Assembly: GCA_021648365.1 (NCBI GenBank)
Contig: JAKISY010000117.1
Span: 1-13,026 of the forward strand
Length of the DNA: 13,026 bases
Origin: Verrucomicrobiales bacterium
GTDB lineage: Bacteria > Verrucomicrobiota > Verrucomicrobiia > Verrucomicrobiales > DEV007
Reading direction: 5' to 3'
In this document: positions 7,700 to 13,026 of the stretch, piece by piece
Layout: each line of letters opens with the position of its first letter
Numbering within the stretch: position 1 is the stretch's first letter
Notes under the pieces: model-generated
What the model saw: the letters and a program-made list of their open reading frames with translations, nothing else
Database searches by the model: none
Told to the model about the DNA's origin: nothing
Position numbers and translations under genes: made by a program

Positions 7700-8715
7700 G
7701 CAAAATATTCACCACACCCTCAGGTTTTGCAGGTTCGACCCTAGTGCAAGTCTTGCGCCATTCTCTGCGTTTAGTTATCTTGCTAGGCATCATCGGCACA
7801 GGGCTCGTCGCTCATTACCGCGTCTTTGTGACCAAAGAAAAAATCAACGTGATTCGTGCAGAAGTAAACCCCACTCTCGCTCGCCGAACAGCACTAGCGA
7901 TGGACGATTTTTTCCACTCTGGAGATGATCAGCGAGGTATCGAACAGAAACACCTCTCCGACATCCGAGGCAATACTTGGTCCGCAGACATCTACGGCTT
8001 CAGCGTCACCGACCCGCTCGCAGGTGCCGAATCGGTAGCCAGCAGCCGTCATATCACCCGATCACTTTTGATCGGCTTGATCCTGCCCGTCATCGCCACT
8101 CTACTTCTGGGTAGATTCTTTTGCTCGTGGATCTGCCCCGCAGGTTTCCTCTTTGATATCGCCGATCACTTGCGATCCCTCTTGCAAAAACTCGGCATGC
8201 CCACTCGCCAGCTTCATCTTTGGCGCGGTAACAAATACGTCTTGCTGATCGTCGGCCTCATCCTAAGCGCCATCATCGGCATCCCCATCTTGGGAGCCTT
8301 CTACCCACCCGCCGTATTAGGCAGAGAAATCAGCCATTTATCCGCCTCCTTCTTTTCCGTGCTCAGCGACTACCCTGTAGTGACCGGTATTTCCTTCAGC
8401 GGTTTTTTCATCATTGGCATTATCCTCGTCGAGACCTTCATCAGCCCCCGCCTTTGGTGCCGCTACGTCTGTCCGGGTGGCGGATTATACTCACTGCTTG
8501 GAGCAACTCGCCTCGTTCGAGTTCGCAATGACCTAAAACAATGCACCAGTTGCACCGAATGTGTGCAAGTCTGTCCAATGGGTTTGAACCCGATGAAAAC
8601 CGAAAGTCCTGGCATCGAATGCGATCAATGCATGTTATGCCTAAACTCTTGCCCTCCCGGATCGCTGACCTTAGATTTCGGACTACCCAAACTATCCAAA
8701 AAAAACGATGACTGA
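7696..8715 (+). CDS. napH: NapH-like polytopic membrane ferredoxin, likely quinol oxidation
   Basis: Inner-membrane protein that in Nap systems passes electrons from quinol to NapG. 339 aa from ATG 7696, chosen because of the Shine-Dalgarno and the four-base overlap with the previous stop. Likely membrane helices: about 23-41, 119-140, 181-206 and 233-251. The first two are separated by an extended loop (about 42-118), probably periplasmic and longer than in textbook NapH. Two CxxxCP motifs of the family sit at membrane ends: C143-x3-C147 (FCSWICPAG) and C255-x3-C259 (WCRYVCP). The C-terminal cytoplasmic ferredoxin domain has C283-C286-C289-C293 and C309-C312-C315-C319, for two [4Fe-4S] clusters. 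Distinguished from FixG/CcoG by the absence of the FixG C-terminal domain. Confidence 0.85.
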   Translation: MSKIFTTPSGFAGSTLVQVLRHSLRLVILLGIIGTGLVAHYRVFVTKEKINVIRAEVNPTLARRTALAMDDFFHSGDDQRGIEQKHLSDIRGNTWSADIYGFSVTDPLAGAESVASSRHITRSLLIGLILPVIATLLLGRFFCSWICPAGFLFDIADHLRSLLQKLGMPTRQLHLWRGNKYVLLIVGLILSAIIGIPILGAFYPPAVLGREISHLSASFFSVLSDYPVVTGISFSGFFIIGIILVETFISPRLWCRYVCPGGGLYSLLGATRLVRVRNDLKQCTSCTECVQVCPMGLNPMKTESPGIECDQCMLCLNSCPPGSLTLDFGLPKLSKKNDD

Positions 8716-8736
8716 CCCTGCAAATGCACCACCCTA

Positions 8737-8761
8737 TTGTAGGGCGGCCGCCCCGGCTGTC
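8737..8761. repeat. GC-rich intergenic repeat, copy 1, with 12-bp palindrome
   Basis: The 60-base gap between the two napH-like genes contains TTGTAGGGCGGCCGCCCC and a few more bases. Its core GGGCGGCCGCCC (8742-8753) is a perfect palindrome. A near copy lies at 9743-9767, after the second napH-like gene. It looks like a short interspersed repeat rather than a gene-specific signal. Confidence 0.6.
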
Positions 8762-8775
8762 ACCTATCACACACC

Positions 8776-9708
8776 ATGAAATCTGGACGCTTGCTGCTGG
8801 CTCTATCGATCATCTCCCGCGTCGGGGTGGTGACGATCCTCTGCGCCCTCGCTTTGCTCACCCATTACCACAACCTCAAATCGGCTTACAACCACCCTCG
8901 ATTAGTCGAACTCAGTAGCGGCAAAACCGCCCGCTTCGCTTACGAATATACCGACAAATTTTTATCCCTCTTTGGCGAACCAGAAGTCGAAGCCCGCAAA
9001 AGCGGCGGCATGACCTGGTCGATCCGACTCGCCGGCGTCCCGTTCACCGACCCCGTCGCCGCCCTCTCAGTCTTAGCAAAAAATCACCGCTGGGAGTTAG
9101 GTTTCGCCCTCGGATTGATCATCCCGCTATCGCTAGCCTTCATCTTTGGACGCGTCTTCTGTTCCTACATTTGCCCCGCCTCACTTCTATTCTTCACCAT
9201 ATCGAGAATCAGAAAGCTGCTCTCACCCATCTTCTATTTCCCCGACCTCAAAATGAATCGAGGATTTTCATGGGGTATCCTCGCCGGCGGGTTGGTCATG
9301 GCAGTTTATTTCAGCCACGGCATCTGGATCTTCATACTACCCTACTTCGCCGTAGGACAAACCATCTACGCAGGCATCGCCTCCGGCACCCTCTCCGTCG
9401 CCCTCGGCAGCCTCATACTCTTCAGCGCCCTCGACCTCTTCCTCGGCAAACAATTCACCTGTCGCTACGTTTGCCCCACCGGACGACTGCTAGGTTTCAT
9501 CGGCAGAAAATCACCCATCACCATCCAACGCGACGCCAGCACCTGCCTTGATTCCTGCCAGAGCTGCATCGACGTCTGCCCGATGAAAGTGCAACCCAAA
9601 TACGATGAAAGCATCGACTGCTCCATCTGCGGCGAATGCCTCACCGTCTGCCCTCCGCAATGCCTCTCCATCGGCCTCCGCAAAAAACCAACCTCAACCC
9701 AAACCTAA
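8776..9708 (+). CDS. Second NapH-like membrane ferredoxin (paralogue)
   Basis: 310 aa, same architecture as the gene before it: first helix 5-29, an extended loop (about 30-105) with a TDPVAALSVL segment echoing TDPLAG of the first copy, then further helices around 108-127, 163-200 and 204-224. Membrane-proximal motifs are C129-x3-C133 (FCSYICPA) and C229-x3-C233 (TCRYVCP). The first C-terminal cluster site is C257-x3-C261-x2-C264-x3-C268, one residue longer than the usual first spacing; the second is regular, C282-C285-C288-C292. The start is the ATG beginning MKSGRLL; no Shine-Dalgarno is visible. The stop lies inside a hexamer tandem repeat, so the last residues (KPTSTQT) are repeat-derived. 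Likely a second quinol-side electron entry point, or a duplicate specialised for the other NapG. Confidence 0.83.
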   Translation: MKSGRLLLALSIISRVGVVTILCALALLTHYHNLKSAYNHPRLVELSSGKTARFAYEYTDKFLSLFGEPEVEARKSGGMTWSIRLAGVPFTDPVAALSVLAKNHRWELGFALGLIIPLSLAFIFGRVFCSYICPASLLFFTISRIRKLLSPIFYFPDLKMNRGFSWGILAGGLVMAVYFSHGIWIFILPYFAVGQTIYAGIASGTLSVALGSLILFSALDLFLGKQFTCRYVCPTGRLLGFIGRKSPITIQRDASTCLDSCQSCIDVCPMKVQPKYDESIDCSICGECLTVCPPQCLSIGLRKKPTSTQT

Positions 9709-9742
9709 ACCTAAACCTAAACTTCAACCCAAACCCAAACCC
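9691..9742. repeat. Telomere-like hexamer tandem repeat across the napH2 stop codon
   Basis: Degenerate six-base units, AACCTA and AACCCA, run through the end of the second napH-like gene and into the gap. The clearest part is AAACCT repeated three times from 9701. The TAA stop (9706-9708) is part of one unit, and each CCTAAA unit supplies another TAA in the same frame, so gain or loss of whole units would leave the reading frame closed. Likely made by replication slippage. Confidence 0.7.
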
Positions 9743-9767
9743 TTGTAGGGCGGCCACCCCACCTGCC
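9743..9767. repeat. GC-rich intergenic repeat, copy 2
   Basis: TTGTAGGGCGGCCACCCC and following bases differ from the copy at 8737-8761 by one base in the core (A for G, breaking the perfect palindrome) and a few at the end. Together the two copies bracket the second napH-like gene in direct orientation. Confidence 0.6.
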
Positions 9768-9807
9768 ATTCCGAAACCACCCCACCCGCCATCCTAAAAA
9801 CCTACGC

Positions 9808-10425
9808 ATGAAATCACACCTCCCCATCCGCCTACTCAGCATGTTAGCAGCGCTCCTCTGCCTACTCCCCATCGCTGTGCTGGCGCATCATTTCAAAGGA
9901 CTCCCCCATTACAACTATTTCGAGAACTACCCAGAAATACCCGAAGAAGAATTCCTCGGACAAGTCGGCGACTACGAAGTCTCCCTCGTCGTCTATGATT
10001 TCCAAGGCATCCAACGAGGCAAAGTCGATGATCCCGATATGGTGCGCCTCTTCCTCGTCATCTTCAACCTGCGCAACAACGATATCTACGGCGGCCCCTT
10101 AACCCTCGAAGTGCTCGACAAGGGAGAAGTCGTGCACAGTGAAAGACACAAAAGTTCCGAGCTAGAGAACCTCTACTCCATGCACCAAGAACTACCCGAC
10201 ACCGGAGACTATTCGCTGCGCCTCACCCTACACAGCGTGGATGACCTACAATGCGTCATCCCCTTTCAACTATCCTCACAAAAAATCCACTGGGGCAAAT
10301 GGGTCGCAGCCGTACTACTTTTATTAATCATCGTCGCCGCCATCGGAGCAAGAAAAGCAAGAGTCACCATGGATCGCAAAGAAGAAGCTGGCAGAAGGAA
10401 AGAGAAGTTAGAAGAGAGCAGTTAG
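9808..10425 (+). CDS. Anchored periplasmic protein, predicted mature N-terminus His-His
   Basis: 205 aa, not recognised as a named family. A signal peptide (1-26) ends in VLA, so cleavage there would expose HHFKGLPHY as the mature N-terminus. The middle (about 50-155) is rich in alternating hydrophobic residues (YEVSLVVYDF, VRLFLVIFNLRN, LTLEVLD, YSLRLTLHSV) and looks like a beta-sandwich, broadly reminiscent of YtkA- or CopC-like domains. A single C-terminal helix (166-182) is followed by a charged cytoplasmic tail. It has only two cysteines, one in the signal and Cys149, so no heme or cluster motif. Placement between NapH-like and NosR-like genes suggests an accessory role in metal delivery or complex assembly. 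Copper binding through the terminal histidine is a hypothesis. The ATG start gives a correct signal peptide. Confidence 0.75.
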   Translation: MKSHLPIRLLSMLAALLCLLPIAVLAHHFKGLPHYNYFENYPEIPEEEFLGQVGDYEVSLVVYDFQGIQRGKVDDPDMVRLFLVIFNLRNNDIYGGPLTLEVLDKGEVVHSERHKSSELENLYSMHQELPDTGDYSLRLTLHSVDDLQCVIPFQLSSQKIHWGKWVAAVLLLLIIVAAIGARKARVTMDRKEEAGRRKEKLEESS

Positions 10426-10468
10426 AATTATAATATTATCACCCACCCTGCATGCTGAAAAATATTTT

Positions 10469-10612
10469 AACCGCAGATCACACCGATTTATGCAGATGCC
10501 TTTATGTCCCCAACTTGTCATTCGTAGGATTACCCTTCTGCTTCGCGTTAGCATCTCTTATTATTTAATTTCACCACCTCTTTATCTGCGTTCATCTGCG
10601 CCATCTGCGGTT
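10469..10612. repeat. Intergenic element with inverted CGCAGAT-type ends
   Basis: The 206-base gap holds an element that begins AACCGCAGAT (10469-10478) and ends with its exact reverse complement ATCTGCGGTT (10603-10612). Inside, further TGCAGAT / ATCTGCG copies sit near both ends at roughly 10-base spacing. The gap has no coding content; just before the element is an AT-rich run with the palindrome ATAATATTAT (10430s). Repeats of this type are common between genes in PVC bacteria (recollection, not checked). It separates the last two genes from the rest and could interrupt the transcript. Confidence 0.6.
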
Positions 10613-10631
10613 CCCTTCTTTCTTATAAAGA

Positions 10632-12230
10632 ATGCAGTGTAACCCGATTGCCACCAAAAACTCAGGTTCAAACTTCAAAATGGATCATTCACAAATGGAT
10701 CACTCCTCGATGAGTGCAGGCGGCGGCCACATGATGGACGGCATCCCCGTATGGATGGGCATGCTCGGCTTGATTGCCATCATCATTTCCTCCCACTTGT
10801 TAGTGCGCTACCGCAAACCCTCCATCGAGCTGATGGACTACCCCAAGTGGCGACTATTCCAATTCAAATGGATCGCCGCACTAGTAAAAAAATCCTGGTT
10901 CCCCCTGCTCGCGCAATCCCTCTCGATCTTCTTTTTCTTACTCGTCATCACCGCCGGCCTGATCGGCAACGACAAACACAACATCGGGCCCGTGCTCACC
11001 TGGACCTGGTGGTGGGTACTGCTGATCTTCCTCGCCATGGGCTTCGGCAAAGTCTTCTGCATGATCTGCCCCTGGGAAGGCCTGTCATCCATGATCACCT
11101 CCCTCTCCTTCACCTCACGAGTCAAAAAACTCGGCTTCGATCTGCCTTGGCCCAAATGGGCACGCAACATCTTCCCCGCCATCCTCTTCTTCATCATCCT
11201 CACCTGGTTCGAGCTCGGGCGCGACATCACTCGTTCCGCCATGTGGACCTCCATCCTCGGCTTAGTCATGGTCAGCATGGCAATCCTCTCCGCCATCATC
11301 TTCGAAAAACGCTCCTTCTGCCGTTACGGCTGCCTCGTCGGCCGCATCAGCGGTCTCTATTCACTCTTCGCCCCACTCGAACTGCGCGCCGCCTCCGCCC
11401 AAGTTTGCGGCGATTGCAAAACCAAAGAATGTTACACCGGCACCGCCACCACCACCCCCTGCCCCACCTTCCTCTTCCCCTCCAAACTCAGCGAGAACTC
11501 CTACTGCACCCTCTGCACCGAATGTGTGCGCTCCTGCCCCCACGATAATTTAGAGATCAACTTCCGCCCCATCGGCACCGACCTCAAAAACAAAAACACC
11601 TTCCAATGGGACGAAGCCATCCTCGCCGTCGTACTGCTATCTCTAACCAGCTTCCACGGACTCACCATGACCCCCCACTGGAACCACTGGAACGGCGTGC
11701 TACGAGCCGAGACCGGTCTCGGCCCCACCAGCGTCTTCACCATCTTGATGGCACTGATGGTGATCCTGCCCATCCTGCTTTTTTGGTTCGGCGCCAAGAT
11801 CGCAAAAAAACTCGCCGGCCCCACCCAAGTCACCGTTCCCGATATTTTCAAAGCCTTCTCCTACTCCCTCATCCCCATCGCTCTATTTTATCATTTAGCG
11901 CACAACTGCATGCACTTTTTCATGGAAGCCCAGCACCTCATCCCGCTACTCAGCGACCCCTTTGGTTGGGGCTGGGATCTCTTTGGCACCGCAAGCAAAA
12001 CCTACTCCCCCATGCTCTCACTGAGCTCGATCTGGTACCTGCAAATCGGCTGCGTCGTGCTCGGCCACCTCTACGGCGTGGTCATGGCAGACCGCTTCGC
12101 CCGCCGCCTCTTCGGCGACAATCCCGCCGCCTTCCGCAGCTTGATCCCCCTCATCTTCACCATGATCCTCTACTCCAGCTTCAGCGTATGGCTCATCATG
12201 CAGCCCATGGACATGCGCTCAGCCATGTGA
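10632..12230 (+). CDS. His/Met-rich polytopic iron-sulfur protein, NapH/NosR-like
   Basis: Integral membrane protein, up to 532 aa. The N-terminus carries a Met/His stretch (MDHSQMDHSSM, residues 17-27, then HMMDG) that resembles copper-binding segments. Start at 10680 (Met17) is a real alternative, because residues 1-16 look unremarkable. The first half is NapH-like: helices at about 39-59, 92-112 and 123-140, FCMICP (C143-C146), helices 180-193 and 206-224, then FCRYGC (C230-C234). Cluster site 1 is irregular (C259, C262, C267, C277); site 2 is regular (C292-C295-C298-C302, then PHDN). Unlike NapH, about 200 more residues follow with four or so helices and many histidines (H342, H349, H352, H421, H424, H428, H435, H479), possible heme b or metal ligands. 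Probably moves electrons across or into the membrane; NosR-like and CcoG-like cupric reductase roles are both possible. Confidence 0.82.
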   Translation: MQCNPIATKNSGSNFKMDHSQMDHSSMSAGGGHMMDGIPVWMGMLGLIAIIISSHLLVRYRKPSIELMDYPKWRLFQFKWIAALVKKSWFPLLAQSLSIFFFLLVITAGLIGNDKHNIGPVLTWTWWWVLLIFLAMGFGKVFCMICPWEGLSSMITSLSFTSRVKKLGFDLPWPKWARNIFPAILFFIILTWFELGRDITRSAMWTSILGLVMVSMAILSAIIFEKRSFCRYGCLVGRISGLYSLFAPLELRAASAQVCGDCKTKECYTGTATTTPCPTFLFPSKLSENSYCTLCTECVRSCPHDNLEINFRPIGTDLKNKNTFQWDEAILAVVLLSLTSFHGLTMTPHWNHWNGVLRAETGLGPTSVFTILMALMVILPILLFWFGAKIAKKLAGPTQVTVPDIFKAFSYSLIPIALFYHLAHNCMHFFMEAQHLIPLLSDPFGWGWDLFGTASKTYSPMLSLSSIWYLQIGCVVLGHLYGVVMADRFARRLFGDNPAAFRSLIPLIFTMILYSSFSVWLIMQPMDMRSAM

Positions 12231-12249
12231 TCTCTTATAACCTACACCT

Positions 12250-12888
12250 GTGAGTTCTAGCTTTTCCAGAAGACAACTCTTCAAACTACGTCTCGGCGAC
12301 GTCGGCAACCTCGTGCGCCAAGCACGGCAAAGCCTCGCCGAAGAACAAGCCACCCCTACCGACTCACCGCCCGAGACAAACAGCACCGAAGCCCCTCCCG
12401 AAACCCTTAGCATCATCCGCCCACCCGGAGCACAGCCCGACGAAGACACCTTCCTCGCCGCCTGCGAACGCTGCCACGCCTGCGCCGACGCCTGCCCCCA
12501 CCCCGACGTGACCCGCTTTTTCACCGCCAGCGATGGCAAGCTCGAAGCCACCCCCTTCCTCACCCCCAGCGAAGCCCCCTGCCGTTGGTGTTACGACACC
12601 CCCTGCATCACCGCCTGCCCCAGCGACGCCCTGCAGCTACCCCGCACCGACAGCGACCACCCAAACTCCCCTCCCCCCATCGCCAAAGCCGAGATCAACC
12701 TCGATACCTGTCTTAACACCCAAGGCACCCTCTGCGACACCTGTTCACTGATGTGTCCCCCGCACCTCAAAGCCATCAAAATGATCAACCGCCAACCCCA
12801 GATCGACCCCAACATCTGTACCGGTTGCGGCATGTGCGCCTACTACTGCGAATCCGACCCCACCTCCATCACCATCACCCCCCTCTAA
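12250..12888 (+). CDS. napF: NapF-like cytoplasmic ferredoxin, four cluster sites
   Basis: 212 aa from a GTG start, 19 bases after the preceding stop, with no clear ribosome site. The N-terminus SRRQLFK (6-12) mimics a Tat motif but is followed by a polar segment, not a hydrophobic one, so export is unlikely; this is typical of NapF, which stays in the cytoplasm and helps maturation of the NapA cluster. A Pro/Glu-rich linker (34-53) leads to IIRPPGA (55-61). Sites: C72-C75-C78-C82, C111-C114-C119-C123 (the exact NapG/NapF spacing), C154 with C162-C165-C169, and C190-C193-C196-C200. Four clusters is more than the usual three of NapF, so it is a NapF/NapG hybrid in type. The role is inferred from the absence of a signal and the operon position. 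Confidence 0.8.
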   Translation: MSSSFSRRQLFKLRLGDVGNLVRQARQSLAEEQATPTDSPPETNSTEAPPETLSIIRPPGAQPDEDTFLAACERCHACADACPHPDVTRFFTASDGKLEATPFLTPSEAPCRWCYDTPCITACPSDALQLPRTDSDHPNSPPPIAKAEINLDTCLNTQGTLCDTCSLMCPPHLKAIKMINRQPQIDPNICTGCGMCAYYCESDPTSITITPL

Positions 12889-12993
12889 ATCCACATTCTC
12901 TCCCCCATCAAAAATCAACAATCCCTCTTCCTCCCAATTTCGTAACTATTCAGGTATATCCCAAGCGGCTTTTGAATTCTTTTAGGATTAGAC

Positions 12994-13019
12994 CACGGAT
13001 AGCACGGATTAACACGGAT
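12994..13019. repeat. CACGGAT short tandem array
   Basis: CACGGAT occurs three times at 12994-13000, 13003-13009 and 13013-13019, spaced nine and ten bases apart. The window ends seven bases later, so the element may continue. Bases 12889-12993 hold no gene, no terminator hairpin and nothing else recognisable. This spacing of near-helical period is seen in interspersed repeats of PVC and other genomes (recollection). Confidence 0.55.
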
Positions 13020-13026
13020 GGGATGC

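Noticed and set aside
10613..10631. CTTATAAAG just before ATG 10632 as a -10 promoter element
   Set aside because: It lies only a few bases from the ATG and has no -35 partner; leaderless transcription is possible but unsupported.
10751..11548. Long plus-strand open frame of 265 codons inside the NapH/NosR-like gene
   Set aside because: Its product is a low-complexity mix of His, Arg, Leu and Pro without domain features. It is the out-of-frame shadow of a C-rich gene that has clear motifs.
12889..12993. Terminator for the cluster
   Set aside because: No stem followed by a T-run could be found in the gap after the last gene.

Overview
The window looks like part of a Verrucomicrobiota (PVC group) chromosome. 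This rests on inference from gene content and style: a sulfatase remnant beside a secreted GH5 glycanase, weak or absent Shine-Dalgarno sites, and degenerate intergenic repeats such as the CACGGAT and CGCAGAT arrays. No rRNA, tRNA, CRISPR array, transposase or integrase was seen.

Layout. Bases 1-177 hold no gene but carry four small hairpins in a row. Bases 178-1172 (minus strand) are a decayed sulfatase with a lost N-terminus, an in-frame stop beside a large internal deletion, and a one-base frameshift. Bases 1232-2245 (plus) encode an exported GH5 endoglucanase-like enzyme with both catalytic glutamates. From 2408 to 12888 all nine genes point the same way and form a respiratory iron-sulfur/heme/molybdenum cluster. 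In order they are a membrane-anchored tetraheme cytochrome c, a NapA-type molybdopterin reductase with Tat signal, two NapG-like Tat ferredoxins, two NapH-like membrane ferredoxins, a small anchored periplasmic protein whose predicted mature N-terminus is His-His, a large His/Met-rich polytopic NapH/NosR-like iron-sulfur protein, and a NapF-like cytoplasmic ferredoxin.

How they may work together. The NapH-type proteins could take electrons from quinol and pass them through the four-cluster NapG proteins, and possibly the tetraheme cytochrome, to NapA in the periplasm. NapF would help NapA maturation inside the cell. The set departs from textbook nap operons: there is no NapB, NapC, NapD or NapE in the window, the G/H pair is doubled, and the cytochrome has Met-ligated class I-like domains instead of the bis-His hemes of NapB and NapC. 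The last third (His-His protein plus His/Met-rich iron-sulfur membrane protein) recalls copper-handling or NosR/CcoG-type systems, so this part may do something beyond standard nitrate reduction.

The gaps in the cluster carry repeats: a dyad upstream of the cytochrome, a 12-bp palindrome after napA, a repeated GC-rich element on both sides of the second napH, a telomere-like hexamer run, and a roughly 144-bp element with inverted ends. The nitrate substrate, the electron path and the copper link are inferences.
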